Positions 34,248 through 43,696 of a stretch of DNA of 64,000 nucleotides are shown here, piece after piece. The stretch spans positions 186,001 through 250,000 of the forward strand of contig NZ_JAKOGG010000001.1 of the NCBI RefSeq assembly GCF_022321485.1, read 5' to 3'. The translations under genes and the position numbers were made by a program. The notes under the pieces are model-generated. The model saw only the letters and a program-made list of their open reading frames with translations, had not been told where the DNA came from and did not search any database. The DNA comes from Shewanella electrica (GTDB lineage: Bacteria > Pseudomonadota > Gammaproteobacteria > Enterobacterales > Shewanellaceae). Position 1 is the stretch's first letter; each line of letters begins with the position of its first letter.

Positions 34248-34823
34248 ATGAGAAAGACACTGTTCGCTGGCCTTCTCGGCAGTGCCCTGCTGTTTACTGC
34301 AGCTGCTCACGCCGCTGATTATACGATTGACACTCAGGGTGCACATGCATCGATCGATTTTAAAATCAGTCATCTTGGCTACAGCTTTGTTGTTGGTCGT
34401 TTTAACGAGTTTGAAGGCACTTTTAGTTTCGATAAAGATGCCATCAGCAATGCTAAGTTTAATGTTACCGTGAAAACTGAAAGTATCGACTCTAACCAAG
34501 CTGAGCGTGACAAGCACTTGCGTGGTGACGCGTTTTTAGATGTCAGTAAATACCCGCAAGCAAAATTCGCGTCAACTAGCGTGACAGATAAAGGCGATGG
34601 CAAATTTGCGATTAACGGCGATTTAACGCTGCATGGTGTCACTAAGCCAGTAACGATTGACGCAGAATATATCGGTGAAGGTAAAGATCCTTGGGGCGGA
34701 TACCGTGCTGGTTTTGTTGGCAGCACCGAAATCGCGTTAAAGGACTTCGGTATTGATTCCGATTTAGGGCCAGCATCGACTCACGTAACACTGAACTTTG
34801 TCGTTGAAGGCGTTAAAAAATAA
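34248..34823 (+). CDS. yceI: YceI family polyisoprenoid-binding protein
   Basis: A 191-aa periplasmic lipocalin-like barrel. Signal peptide to about residue 22 (ending AHA); then [28 protein letters not shown] and [18 protein letters not shown], the YceI signatures. Family members bind isoprenoid quinones such as ubiquinone-8. Translated with the b561 gene (4-nt gap). A terminator hairpin follows within 20 nt. Confidence 0.95.
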   Translation: MRKTLFAGLLGSALLFTAAAHAADYTIDTQGAHASIDFKISHLGYSFVVGRFNEFEGTFSFDKDAISNAKFNVTVKTESIDSNQAERDKHLRGDAFLDVSKYPQAKFASTSVTDKGDGKFAINGDLTLHGVTKPVTIDAEYIGEGKDPWGGYRAGFVGSTEIALKDFGIDSDLGPASTHVTLNFVVEGVKK

Positions 34824-34842
34824 TAGGTTTCTGATATAAACG

Positions 34843-34873
34843 GAAAGGCGCATAATGGCGCCTTTCTTCGTTT
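34843..34873 (+). terminator. Terminator after yceI
   Basis: Stem GAAAGGCGC / GCGCCTTTC with loop ATAATG, then TTCGTTTTT. Confidence 0.75.
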
Positions 34874-34905
34874 TTGTACTATGTCAAAGATTCTCAGAGA
34901 CCGTT

Positions 34906-36081
34906 ATGCAGACTGAGCCAACTTCTCTCTCTTCAAAATTGATCTTACTCATGGCCGTTGCAACCGGCGTTGCAGTAGCTAACAACTATTATGTTCAACC
35001 GCTGCTCGATACGATTTCGCAAGCATTTGGTGTGTCTCACGCCGTTGCTGGCACCTTGGTGACCGCCGCGCAGCTGAGTTATGGGCTGGGGCTGTTTTTC
35101 ATTGTGCCGTTGGCCGACTTAGTTGAACGCCGGGGCATGATTGTGTTGCTGATGCTGCTAGCGACAACAGGCTTGTTGGTCAATGCTGTCGCGCCCAATG
35201 TCACTTGGCTACTGATTGGCACCGCGATAACAGGCGGTTGCTCCGTCGTGGCGCAAGTGCTGGTGCCGCTAGCTGCAACCTTGTCGGCTCCAGAGCAGCG
35301 CGGTAAAGCGGTTGGCACCGTCATGGGCGGTTTGCTGCTAGGTATTTTGTTAGCACGAGTCGTGGCTGGAACCATCTCTTCACTGTTTTCTTGGCAGGCG
35401 GTTTATTGGGTGGCAGCTGTGGCAATGCTGAGTTGTTCTATCTTGTTGTGGCGGGCGTTACCGCAGTATCGACCACAAGTATCGCTCAACTATCGGCAAC
35501 TCTTGCTTTCGGTTATCAGTTTATTTAAGACCGAACCCGTGTTATTGCAGCGTTCGTTCTTAGGCGCGTTGAGTTTTGCCATGTTTACCCTGTTTTGGAC
35601 ACCGCTAGCCTTTTTGCTCGCTAACCCGCCATATGAATATTCCGATGCAGTGATTGGCTTATTTGGCATTGCCGGTATTGCCGGTGTGATGGCGGCGAAA
35701 TGGGCGGGAAAGTTAGCCGACGGCGGTAAAGGTAACTTGGGCAGTTGGATTGGCTGGCTAGTCGGTCTTGCCAGTTGGCTATTGTTGTATTTTGCCGACC
35801 ATTCACTGATCAGCTTGATTGCTGGGATTGTGTTACTTGATCTGGCGGTGCAGATGGCACACGTCAGCAACCAGAACGTGATTTATGCATTGCAGCCCGC
35901 CGCTCGTAATCGGCTTAATGCTGGCTATATGACCAGTTACTTTGCTGGCGGCGCATTGGGCTCATATGTCTCTGTCGTGCTGTACCAGTGGCACGGCTGG
36001 TTTGCGGTATGCTCTGGTGGGGTCGTTCTGGCGCTGGTGGCGATTGCCTTTATGCTGGTGACTGGCCGTCGTAAACGTTAG
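34906..36081 (+). CDS. MFS transporter
   Basis: A 391-aa major facilitator with 12 predicted helices. VAVANNYYVQPLLDTISQAFGVS at TM1, LADLVERRGMIV in the TM2-TM3 loop, GTVMGGLLLGILLARVVAGTISS in TM5. The group is annotated as efflux carriers of unknown substrate. I set the start at ATG 34906 because a longer frame begins inside the yceI terminator; the ribosome site is weak (CAGAGA). Monocistronic; no regulator alongside. Confidence 0.87.
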   Translation: MQTEPTSLSSKLILLMAVATGVAVANNYYVQPLLDTISQAFGVSHAVAGTLVTAAQLSYGLGLFFIVPLADLVERRGMIVLLMLLATTGLLVNAVAPNVTWLLIGTAITGGCSVVAQVLVPLAATLSAPEQRGKAVGTVMGGLLLGILLARVVAGTISSLFSWQAVYWVAAVAMLSCSILLWRALPQYRPQVSLNYRQLLLSVISLFKTEPVLLQRSFLGALSFAMFTLFWTPLAFLLANPPYEYSDAVIGLFGIAGIAGVMAAKWAGKLADGGKGNLGSWIGWLVGLASWLLLYFADHSLISLIAGIVLLDLAVQMAHVSNQNVIYALQPAARNRLNAGYMTSYFAGGALGSYVSVVLYQWHGWFAVCSGGVVLALVAIAFMLVTGRRKR

Positions 36082-36113
36082 CCGATAAAAGGTTAAGCCA
36101 GCCCTGTGTTGGC

Positions 36114-36323
36114 TTAGCTTAGATAAATCACCTGTATATCCACTTGTGGAAAGTGGCGTCGTAAAATAAATAGCTCACTGCGAAACAGTGCGCGCGCCAT
36201 AGTGAACTGAATCAGCTGTTTTTGCTCCTCATGCTGGTATTGATGCCAATCATTGAGGTAATCCAATAATGCTTCCAAGCTGTTTGATGCTTGCTGCGGG
36301 TATCTCAACTTAATTGTTACCAT
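36114..36323 (-). CDS. Small hypothetical protein (69 aa)
   Basis: A 69-aa soluble, basic and aromatic-rich protein: an N-terminal strand (MVTIKLRYPQQA), then predicted helices with LLDYLNDWHQYQHEEQKQLIQF, ending in a strand (VDIQVIYLS). I do not recognise it. A clear GGAG lies 7 nt upstream of the ATG, which favours a real gene. It is convergent with the MFS gene and followed by no clear terminator. Confidence 0.5.
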   Translation of the reverse strand: MVTIKLRYPQQASNSLEALLDYLNDWHQYQHEEQKQLIQFTMARALFRSELFILRRHFPQVDIQVIYLS

Positions 36324-36520
36324 AGTTGATCTCCACTGCTTGTACGGTTTTTTAGGTGCTTAATGCTGTAAACGTGGCATTTTTAGCATTTTGTATAACA
36401 GAAGTACAAGGTTGCAGTAGCGGCACAATAGTTTTAGCTTGACACCAAGCCAGCGCTGTAGCGGCTAGGTGCGGTGGTCAAACCACTTGGCGTAATTGTT
36501 AGCGATTGTTCGCAGATATG

Positions 36521-36543
36521 AAAAAGGCCCATTAAGGGCCTTT
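36521..36543 (-). terminator. Terminator after yggX
   Basis: Minus-strand stem AAAGGCCC / GGGCCTTT with a 5-nt loop and a following T run, 56 nt after the yggX stop. Confidence 0.85.
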
Positions 36544-36598
36544 AAATTTTTCGCATTTAGGCGAATCCGTTTCTCATTTAGAACGGCGCGCTACAAAA

Positions 36599-36880
36599 TT
36601 ATAGCTCGTCTTCTTTTGGCGGCACGTAACCTTCAACGTGAACGTCACCACCTTCAAACAGAAATGCCACCATTTGCTCTTCCAGCAGTTTGCGATGTTC
36701 TGGATTCATCATATTGAGCTTTTTCTCATTGATCAGCATGGTTTGCTTGTTTTGCCATTGTGCCCAAGCTTCTTTACTGATGCTGTCGAAAATCTTTTTA
36801 CCGAGTTCACCTGGATAAAGTTGAAAATCGAGCCCTTCGGCTTCTTTGTTGAGATAAACGCAATGAACTGTGCGTGCCAT
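36599..36880 (-). CDS. yggX: YggX, oxidative-damage/Fe(II)-trafficking protein
   Basis: A 93-aa conserved cytosolic protein that protects Fe-S clusters and handles Fe(II). [19 protein letters not shown] with the conserved cysteine near the N-terminus, then [21 protein letters not shown], fits the family throughout. It lies 3 nt after mutY, the standard mutY-yggX operon; MutY itself carries an Fe-S cluster. Confidence 0.97.
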   Translation of the reverse strand: MARTVHCVYLNKEAEGLDFQLYPGELGKKIFDSISKEAWAQWQNKQTMLINEKKLNMMNPEHRKLLEEQMVAFLFEGGDVHVEGYVPPKEDEL

Positions 36881-36883
36881 GAG

Positions 36884-37987
36884 TTATTCAAGCTCCTTGA
36901 TTGAGGCGGTCTGAAGACTCGCGATAATACGTTCGGTTGCCGCAGCCAAGCCGACTCTTGATGGTTGCGCTAAGTTATACCAAAGAGTGGGCTTAGGTTC
37001 CATGACGTTGTTGTCACTCTGCTGCCCTTGTAGACCAGCTTCGATGTGGCTTAGGTCAATGTCATCGACATTGATCAGCATCGGCTCAATATCAAAGTGA
37101 TAATGGCTGAATGTGTGCCTAAATGGCGGCAATGCATGCAAGGTGGCATTGGGCGCCAGTTGGGCGACGCGTGCCTCAAGTGCTGCGGCGCTGCTAAACT
37201 CAGGGAAGCACCACAAGCCGCCCCAAATGCCCGCTGGCGGACGCTGTTGCAGTAAGATCTGTTGCTGTTGGCGTAACACTAATAAAAAGCCAGATTTGCT
37301 CGGAATCGCCTTTTTAGGCTTTTTATTGGGAAAGTCCTTCTGGCGTCCCTGACGCTGCGCTTGGCAATCGATCGCCACGGGACAACGTTCACACGCAGGT
37401 TTGCTGCGGGTACATAAGGTGGCACCAATATCCATCATCGCTTGATTGTATTGGTCGATATGTTGCTTGGGCGATAGCTGTTCCGCCAGTTGCCACAGGG
37501 TTTGCTCAACTTTGGCATTGCCGGGCCAGCCTTGAACCGCTTGATGGCGAGTGAGTACCCGTTTGACGTTGCCGTCCAAAATGGCGTGATGTTGACCGCT
37601 GGCGAGTGACAAAATCGCCCCAGCAGTGGAACGGCCAACGCCGGGCAGGGCGACGACATCATCAAACTTGTCGGGGAATGTACCGGCAAACTTATCGCGA
37701 ATGGTGATGGCGGCTTTATGCAGATTGCGGGCGCGGGCGTAGTAGCCGAGGCCGGTCCAATGATGTAGCACTTCATCGATATCGGCATTAGCCAACTCAG
37801 TCACTGTGGTGAAGCGCGCCATAAACCGCTCAAAATAAGGGATGACTGTGGCAACTTGGGTTTGTTGCAACATTATCTCTGATATCCATACTTTGTAAGG
37901 GGTTTTAGCTTGCTGCCAAGGTAGGGTAGTGCGGCCAAATTGCCGATACCATTCGATGATACGTTGTGAAAAAGGGGCTGTATTCAT
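36884..37987 (-). CDS. mutY: A/G-specific adenine DNA glycosylase
   Basis: A 367-aa base-excision enzyme removing A opposite 8-oxoG. Helix-hairpin-helix [16 protein letters not shown]; catalytic Asp in [14 protein letters not shown]; iron-sulphur loop [17 protein letters not shown] (C-x6-C-x2-C-x5-C); a C-terminal NUDIX-like domain (about 240-360) recognises 8-oxoG. Start set at ATG 37987, giving the usual N-terminus ([20 protein letters not shown]); 26 upstream in-frame codons are not family-like. Divergent from trmB. Confidence 0.96.
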   Translation of the reverse strand: MNTAPFSQRIIEWYRQFGRTTLPWQQAKTPYKVWISEIMLQQTQVATVIPYFERFMARFTTVTELANADIDEVLHHWTGLGYYARARNLHKAAITIRDKFAGTFPDKFDDVVALPGVGRSTAGAILSLASGQHHAILDGNVKRVLTRHQAVQGWPGNAKVEQTLWQLAEQLSPKQHIDQYNQAMMDIGATLCTRSKPACERCPVAIDCQAQRQGRQKDFPNKKPKKAIPSKSGFLLVLRQQQQILLQQRPPAGIWGGLWCFPEFSSAAALEARVAQLAPNATLHALPPFRHTFSHYHFDIEPMLINVDDIDLSHIEAGLQGQQSDNNVMEPKPTLWYNLAQPSRVGLAAATERIIASLQTASIKELE

Positions 37988-38084
37988 GGGCGCCAAGTGT
38001 ATAGCTGGCCCAAATGGCACACAAGCAAATCCTGATGTAGCGCACCAATAAACACTCAGTGGCACACTTTTTCTACGCTAGGGC

Positions 38085-38112
38085 TTGCACCCTAGGTCGA
38101 AGTTTGGATAAT
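38085..38112 (+). promoter_or_regulatory. trmB promoter
   Basis: TTGCAC, a 16-nt spacer and GATAAT, about 40 nt before the trmB start. A small palindrome CTAGGG-CTTGC-ACCCTAG overlaps the -35 and could be an operator. Confidence 0.5.
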
Positions 38113-38153
38113 GCCCATTCTTTTCACATGGCTGTCCGTTGACAGGAGCAAAA

Positions 38154-38870
38154 ATGAGCGACGTTACTACTGCTGAATTCAATGAAGAAGGCAAGTACCT
38201 GCGTAAAGTTAAAAGCTTTGTATTGCGCGAGGGACGACTGACTAAAGGTCAGGCTCAAGCGCTTGAAGAAAACTGGCCAACCATGGGGTTGGAATACTCG
38301 CCAGAGCCGTTAGATTTCGCCAAAGTCTTTGGCCGCGAAGCGGACACGGTAGTTGAGATCGGTTTTGGTATGGGCGCTTCATTGGTCGAAATGGCTAAAG
38401 CGGCACCTGAACTCAACTTCATCGGTATTGAAGTACACAAACCTGGCGTTGGTGCTTGTTTAGGTTCTGCCGCCGAAGCGGGTGTGACCAATCTACGGGT
38501 ATATCACCACGATGCGGTTGAAGTGCTTGATCACTGTATTCCAAATGGTTCATTGGCGCGTTTGCAGCTGTTCTTCCCAGATCCTTGGCATAAAAAGCGC
38601 CATCATAAGCGCCGTATCGTGCAAGCTGAGTTTGCTGAGCGTGTGCGCAGTTGTTTGAAAATCGGTGGCGTGTTGCATATGGCTACCGACTGGGAAAACT
38701 ATAGCGAACATATGCTTGAGATCATGAATCAAGCACCTGGCTATAAAAATCAGTCAGCTGATGGTACTGTAGTGCCTCGTCCTGACTATCGCCCATTGAC
38801 CAAATTCGAAGCTCGTGGCCAACGTCTTGGACACGGAGTTTGGGATCTGATGTTTGAACGCGTTGAGTAA
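38154..38870 (+). CDS. trmB: tRNA (guanine-N7-)-methyltransferase
   Basis: A 238-aa SAM-dependent enzyme that makes m7G46 in t[23 protein letters not shown] is the SAM motif; [18 protein letters not shown] holds the catalytic PDPW block; the C-terminus [22 protein letters not shown] is diagnostic. ATG 38154 with AGGAG upstream is preferred to a TTG at 38139. First gene of the trmB-yggL pair. Confidence 0.97.
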   Translation: MSDVTTAEFNEEGKYLRKVKSFVLREGRLTKGQAQALEENWPTMGLEYSPEPLDFAKVFGREADTVVEIGFGMGASLVEMAKAAPELNFIGIEVHKPGVGACLGSAAEAGVTNLRVYHHDAVEVLDHCIPNGSLARLQLFFPDPWHKKRHHKRRIVQAEFAERVRSCLKIGGVLHMATDWENYSEHMLEIMNQAPGYKNQSADGTVVPRPDYRPLTKFEARGQRLGHGVWDLMFERVE

Positions 38871-38891
38871 TTGTTAGAGGGAGATTTCACC

Positions 38892-39215
38892 ATGGCTATT
38901 CGCAGTCGTCGCTTACGTAAAAAATTGCGCGTAGATGAGTTTCAAGAGTTAGGTTTTGATGTAGCTTGGCGCTTCCCTGACACCATCTCTGAAGAAGAGA
39001 TTGATGCGCAAGTGGACAAATTCATCGCTGAAGTGATTGAACCGCGCAATCTTGGTTTCCACGGCGGTGGTCACCGCATTTGGGACGGCATTGTTGCCAC
39101 CCAACGCATCGGCAAATGTACTGAAGAAGATCGTCAAGCCGTTGAGGCGTTTTGGAAAGCGCAACAGGTTGATGAGGTGAATATCACCGAACTGTACGAC
39201 ATCTGGTGGAGCTAA
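38892..39215 (+). CDS. yggL: YggL family protein (DUF469)
   Basis: A 107-aa conserved protein: RSRRLRKKLRVDEFQELGFDVAWRF, then FHGGGHRIWDGIV. The YggL family interacts with the ribosome (50S) in E. coli, but its exact role is uncertain. ATG 38892 has GGGAG upstream; the frame is open to 38871 without a plausible start. Same order as E. coli (trmB-yggL), followed by yggN after a terminator. Confidence 0.94.
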   Translation: MAIRSRRLRKKLRVDEFQELGFDVAWRFPDTISEEEIDAQVDKFIAEVIEPRNLGFHGGGHRIWDGIVATQRIGKCTEEDRQAVEAFWKAQQVDEVNITELYDIWWS

Positions 39216-39233
39216 GTTACCGCCGTCGTTCTG

Positions 39234-39264
39234 AAAAGCAGCGTATTGCACGCTGCTTTTTTTA
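39234..39264 (+). terminator. Terminator after yggL
   Basis: A perfect 11-bp stem AAAAGCAGCGT / ACGCTGCTTTT with loop ATTGC and a T run. Confidence 0.92.
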
Positions 39265-39440
39265 CGCCTGTAGCGTTTTTGCCACCGTGGTTGTTAGAAG
39301 CGCTAAAAACTCGTCTGTTTGACTACATTACTATTCTAAAATCCATCCTATTTTAAATTTTTCTTTATTTATCAGTATGATAAATGTTGGCATATCCTGT
39401 GCTATATCAAGTCAATCACATTGGCATGATAGGAATCATC

Positions 39441-40220
39441 ATGAAAACTCTGCTTTGTACACTCGCGATTGCTGGCTCTTTACTGGCTGTTAATCCTGCT
39501 GAAGCGAAAACCGTTAGCCACCATCACGATAGTTGCGATATCTCGCTGAATTACGATGTCACCGCCAAACCGCAACTACTGTCAGTGGCGGAAGACAGTG
39601 TCGAGCGCTATCGCATTGAGGGCGACAAATTATTTGTTGATGGTAAGCAGGTAAAGCTGAATAACGAACAACGTGAGTTGGTCGCGCAATATCGTCAAGG
39701 TGTAACCGAGCAACTGCCTAAAATTATCGGTCTAGTGGACGATGCGATGGACATCGCCAGCGATGCGGTGGGCAATGCCCTGAAGCCGCTACTTGGCGAA
39801 GAAGGCACCAGCAAACTCAATCAATCATTGGAAAACCTGCATACCCGCTTGAATGATCTCGCCTATCACCGTGGCGATGTGTACTACGTCGGCGCTTCGG
39901 AAAAATCGCTGGATGCAGCATTCAACGACGAGTTTAGTGAAGAGATTGAGCAAGTGGTGATGAGTTCCATGGGCAGTATTTTGATGAATATTGGCAAAAG
40001 CATGATGAATGGCGACACCGAAGCGCTTGGTGCCAAATTAGACCGCATGGGCGAAGAGATTGAAGCGCGCGTCGATGCCAAATCTAAGGTGTTAGAACGC
40101 CATGCTGATGAGTTATGCCAAAGTTTTGAGCAACTGCAAGTGACCGAACAACAACTGCAACAGCAGATCCCTGAACTGGCTAAATACACCTTAATTGCAG
40201 GCGCTTCTAACAAGCAGTAA
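39441..40220 (+). CDS. yggN: YggN family periplasmic protein (DUF2884)
   Basis: A 259-aa exported protein. Signal peptide to about residue 22 (NPAEAK); body starts HDSCDISLNYDV and continues with a long helical region (residues about 75-240, heptad-like, charged) as in E. coli YggN. Function unknown. ATG 39441 starts the signal peptide; the longer frame from 39384 has no ribosome site. Position after trmB-yggL matches the E. coli neighbourhood. Confidence 0.9.
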   Translation: MKTLLCTLAIAGSLLAVNPAEAKTVSHHHDSCDISLNYDVTAKPQLLSVAEDSVERYRIEGDKLFVDGKQVKLNNEQRELVAQYRQGVTEQLPKIIGLVDDAMDIASDAVGNALKPLLGEEGTSKLNQSLENLHTRLNDLAYHRGDVYYVGASEKSLDAAFNDEFSEEIEQVVMSSMGSILMNIGKSMMNGDTEALGAKLDRMGEEIEARVDAKSKVLERHADELCQSFEQLQVTEQQLQQQIPELAKYTLIAGASNKQ

Positions 40221-40265
40221 CCCGTTAACTTCTTCCTTGACAGGTTCACACCGAACCTTCCTTTT

Positions 40266-40302
40266 GCCCCGTATTTGACGATTTAGATACGGGGCTTTTT
40301 TT
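40266..40302 (+). terminator. Terminator after yggN
   Basis: Stem GCCCCGTAT / ATACGGGGC followed by TTTTTTT. Confidence 0.88.
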
Positions 40303-40604
40303 ATCTGCCAGTTTACCGTTATTGCTCTCTCGTCGTTGATTTTCCATAGTCAACTGAGTAAGCCGGATGCGAGCTACGTTTCGCTGGCGCTTACATATCC
40401 GTGTAAGGCTGCTACTGAGCGCAAAACCGATCAATAACCGTAACGAGCCCTGATCAGCCCATCACCATCAGATAAAGCATTGGTATATTTTTCTGAATCT
40501 CGATACAATTATTCGCTCAACCGTACAATCACGGCCACTGGCCAGTACGTTCAAGTCCAAATTATGTTTCGTGCTATAAAATACAGCAGCTATAGGCGAC
40601 ATCA
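40303..40604. other. Intergenic region before LysR gene
   Basis: About 300 nt with no supported gene. A TATAAAAT at about 40577-40584, some 20 nt before the LysR start, is a likely -10 element. The minus-strand frame here is low-complexity and overlaps the yggN terminator. Confidence 0.4.
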
Positions 40605-41546
40605 ATGCTAGAACTATTAGAACCCATTGCTATTTTCACCCATGTCGCTCGTGCCGGCAGTTTCAGCTCCGCAGCCCGTCGTTTAGGTATTTCCAAGTCC
40701 AAAGTAAGTACACAAGTCGCTGATTTAGAACACCGTTTAGGTGTGCAGTTGATTCAACGAACCACTCGTAGCTTGAGTTTGACTGAAGCTGGTAACTTGC
40801 TTTACGCCCAAGGTGAAGAGTTGTTACGCGGTGCTGACCAAGCGGTAGCTAGTGTGCACAATCTTAACGATGCCACTCGTGGGGTGTTAAAGCTGGGGAT
40901 TTCCCAATCGTTTGGGACGGCCCATATCATTCCGGCGTTGCCTGAGTTTATGGAGCGTCATCCTGAGTTAGAACTACAAGTCAGCTTGCTTGATCATAAA
41001 GTTGACGTGGTAAACGAAGGGTTAGATCTGCTGTTAACTATGTCAGAGCAACTGCCGCTGGGCATGGTGGCGCGGCCACTGATGAAATGTCAGTTCCTGC
41101 TGTTAGCTTCTCCAGAGTACATTAAACGCCATGGTATGCCAGAGCGCCCAGAGCAGTTGGTGGAACACAACTGTTTGGTGTATCACGGTGAGTGGCATGA
41201 ACACTCTGTATGGCAGTTTAGACGTGGCGAAGATTACTGTGAGATTGGGGTGTCAGGTAACTTCCGGGTCGATAACGCCCCAGCGCTTAAAACCGCAGCG
41301 GTTAACGGCTTAGGTGTGGTGTATATGGCCACCTATTTGCTCGAAAACGAAATTGCGGAAGGTAAGTTAGTGCCGATGTTAACTGACTGGCATCTGGTGA
41401 ATCACTTGCCATTGCAGGCGGTGTATCCACGCCGTAAACATTTGGCACCGAAGGTCAGTGCCTTTATCGAATTTATCAAAGAACACATCGGCACTCCACC
41501 AAGATGGGATGACAAGTTCACCGGTATTTTCGAACAACGTAAGTAA
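40605..41546 (+). CDS. LysR-family transcriptional regulator
   Basis: A 313-aa LysR protein of the CrgA/AaeR-like subgroup. Winged helix at about 5-62 (FTHVARAGSFSSAARRLGISKSKVSTQVADLE, RLGVQLIQRTTRSLSLT); effector domain with LKLGISQSFGTAHIIPALPEFMERHPELEL and DNAPALKTAAVNGLGVVYMATYL. No divergent or adjacent target gene is obvious, so its regulon is elsewhere. Ends with a short polar tail. Confidence 0.92.
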   Translation: MLELLEPIAIFTHVARAGSFSSAARRLGISKSKVSTQVADLEHRLGVQLIQRTTRSLSLTEAGNLLYAQGEELLRGADQAVASVHNLNDATRGVLKLGISQSFGTAHIIPALPEFMERHPELELQVSLLDHKVDVVNEGLDLLLTMSEQLPLGMVARPLMKCQFLLLASPEYIKRHGMPERPEQLVEHNCLVYHGEWHEHSVWQFRRGEDYCEIGVSGNFRVDNAPALKTAAVNGLGVVYMATYLLENEIAEGKLVPMLTDWHLVNHLPLQAVYPRRKHLAPKVSAFIEFIKEHIGTPPRWDDKFTGIFEQRK

Positions 41547-41692
41547 AAACCGAAAAACAATTTTATTCAGCAAAATCAATCGATTTAACTTGAGATAATA
41601 AAATTGTACTATAAATCAAGGTGTTGTTTTTAAACTGGATAATTAAGCAAAATGTGTTTTTTGACCTAAGTTACAAATAATGGTTTCTTAGG

Positions 41693-41720
41693 TTGCAACA
41701 TGACCTTGGCTTATTAGAAT
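41693..41720 (+). promoter_or_regulatory. Promoter of a possible sRNA
   Basis: TTGCAA, 16-nt spacer, TAGAAT, in the gap between the LysR gene and hemW, with no gene downstream on this strand until 46698. Confidence 0.4.
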
Positions 41721-41726
41721 GGACTG

Positions 41727-41904
41727 GCTTGATTTGGGTGGGAATCTAGGGAGAAGCTGTGTTGGAATGACCCCTTCGACACGGTGCTATGATTCAGCAA
41801 TATCTGCTATCCGAATCCTTTGCTGAACGTTCGACTGAACGGTGCAGCATTTAAACCAACATCCTGATTTATGGTTATGCCCCAGTATCACTGGGGCATT
41901 TTTT
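41727..41904 (+). ncRNA. Candidate sRNA with intrinsic terminator
   Basis: About 180 nt between a sigma-70-like promoter (41693-41720) and a strong terminator: stem ATGCCCCAG / CTGGGGCAT (41877-41899) plus T6. The terminator's T-tract is on the plus strand only, so it does not serve hemW on the minus strand. No reading frame is present. It could instead be the long 3' UTR of the LysR gene ending 330 nt before. No match to a known sRNA family is recognised. Confidence 0.35.
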
Positions 41905-41912
41905 ATGGGCGT

Positions 41913-43049
41913 TTAGCAAAAATAGGACAATAGCTCGTTCACAAACATATGGCCCTTGGGCGTCAGTTCCCAGTGGCTATCGGTCACAATCACTAATCCC
42001 TGCTTGGCTCCTTGCTGCATGCCGTCATCAAGCAAGGTGGCAGATACACCAGTACGGGCCTCAAAGTCACTGCGGGCAATCGGCGTCATCAAGCGCAAGC
42101 GGTTCATCAGATATTCCAGCGGGCGGTCTTCATCGGCGACTTCATCGAGCTGGTACAGATGCTCACCAGCTAAGTAACCTTTGGGATGCTTCACTTTGAC
42201 GCTACGCACAATCTTCTGCTCGGCCAACTGAGTGATTTTGCCGTGGGCACCACAGCCGATACCGAGATAGTCGCCAAATTCCCAATAGTTAAGGTTATGG
42301 CGGCATTCATAGCCGGGTTTAGCGTAGGCAGAAATCTCATACTGACGATAGCCGAGCGCCGCTAAACGCTGCTGCCCTTGCTCATAGATACCCCACAACG
42401 CTTCATCATCTGGCAGCGCAGGCGGGCGACTATGAAATAGGGTGTTGGGTTCAATGGTGAGTTGATACCACGACAGGTGCGGCGGATTGAGCGCTGCAGC
42501 AGTCTCAATATCAGCCAACGCTTGCTCAAGAGATTGATCTGGCAGGCCGTGCATCAAGTCGATATTAAAGCTATTGAACTGCGCTTGCTTGACCGTTTGC
42601 GCGGCCAGCTTGGCTTCATCGCCACCATGGATTCGGCCAAGAATGGTCAGCTTATCGGGCGCAAAGCTTTGCACCCCCATTGATACGCGGGTAACACCGG
42701 CATCGCGGTAAGCGGCAAAGTCATCATGCTCGATGGTGCCTGGGTTGGCTTCCATAGTGATTTCAATATCGGCTTCAAATGGAATGCGTTGGGCTACACC
42801 ATCAAGCAGGCGTTTAATTTGCGCCGCATCGAACAGCGACGGTGTGCCGCCGCCGATAAAAATGCTGTGCAGCGGCCGTTGCTGTACCCAATGCAAGTCA
42901 GCATCGAGATCTTTGAGCAGCTCATCAACATACTGCTGTTGCGGTAACTCGCCATGTTGCGCATGGCTGTTAAAGTCGCAATAAGGGCACTTACGCACAC
43001 ACCACGGAATGTGAATGTATAAGCTTAATGGCGGCAGTTGGCTGATCAA
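41913..43049 (-). CDS. hemW: Heme chaperone HemW (radical SAM)
   Basis: A 378-aa radical-SAM protein formerly named as an oxygen-independent coproporphyrinogen oxidase homologue and now known to bind and deliver heme. Cluster motif CVRKCPYCDFNSHA (C-x3-C-x2-C), IFIGGGTPSLF, and ITMEANPGTIEHDDFAAYRDAGVTRVSMGVQSF follow. It overlaps the rdgB stop by 4 nt, as in E. coli rdgB-hemW. Confidence 0.96.
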   Translation of the reverse strand: MISQLPPLSLYIHIPWCVRKCPYCDFNSHAQHGELPQQQYVDELLKDLDADLHWVQQRPLHSIFIGGGTPSLFDAAQIKRLLDGVAQRIPFEADIEITMEANPGTIEHDDFAAYRDAGVTRVSMGVQSFAPDKLTILGRIHGGDEAKLAAQTVKQAQFNSFNIDLMHGLPDQSLEQALADIETAAALNPPHLSWYQLTIEPNTLFHSRPPALPDDEALWGIYEQGQQRLAALGYRQYEISAYAKPGYECRHNLNYWEFGDYLGIGCGAHGKITQLAEQKIVRSVKVKHPKGYLAGEHLYQLDEVADEDRPLEYLMNRLRLMTPIARSDFEARTGVSATLLDDGMQQGAKQGLVIVTDSHWELTPKGHMFVNELLSYFC

Positions 43050-43648
43050 GCAATTATCCCCTGCGCTTTAAAGGCGTCCAATAACAGCGCTAATGCTTTG
43101 CCACGATGGCTCAGCGCGTTCTTTTGTTCGCTGCTGATTTCGGCAGCTGTCTGTTGCATACCTTCAGGGATAAAGATTGGGTCATAACCATGGCCTTCAG
43201 CACCTTGCGGTGCATCGCCGATGCTACCTTCCCATGCGGCTTGCGCGATGATTGGCGTTGGGTCTTTTGCGTGACGCATATAGACCAACACACATTGGAA
43301 ACGCGCTGTGCGTGGTGCCGCTGTATCTTTAAGTGCGGTCAGCAGTTTTTGGTAGTTACCTTCAGCGGTAGCGTTTTCGCCGCTGTAGCGGGCGGAGTAA
43401 ATGCCCGGTGCGCCTTGCAGCGCGTCCACTTCTAAGCCAGAGTCATCGGCAATCGCTGGCAGGCCAGTTGCTTCTGCCGCATGGCGCGCTTTGATGATGG
43501 CGTTTTCCACAAAGGTGGTGCCAGTTTCGGCCACTTCGCTCACGGCAAAATCGCTCTGTGGCAGGACTTCGATATGGAATTCACTGAACATTTCGGCAAA
43601 CTCATTTAGTTTGCCTTTGTTGCCGCTGGCAAGCACAAATTTTTGCAT
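43046..43648 (-). CDS. rdgB: dITP/XTP pyrophosphatase
   Basis: A 200-aa Ham1-family nucleotide pyrophosphatase removing non-canonical purine nucleotides (dITP, XTP). N-terminal SGNKGKLNEF, then ATGLPAIADDSGLEVDALQGAPGIYSARY (metal and active-site acidic residues) and GEGSIGDAPQGAEGHGYDPIF-like block with FIPEG. Upstream partner of hemW. Confidence 0.96.
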   Translation of the reverse strand: MQKFVLASGNKGKLNEFAEMFSEFHIEVLPQSDFAVSEVAETGTTFVENAIIKARHAAEATGLPAIADDSGLEVDALQGAPGIYSARYSGENATAEGNYQKLLTALKDTAAPRTARFQCVLVYMRHAKDPTPIIAQAAWEGSIGDAPQGAEGHGYDPIFIPEGMQQTAAEISSEQKNALSHRGKALALLLDAFKAQGIIA

Positions 43649-43696
43649 GGTGTTATCTCAAATAGGCTAACGCTGCGCTGATGGGCAGCGGGGCGA

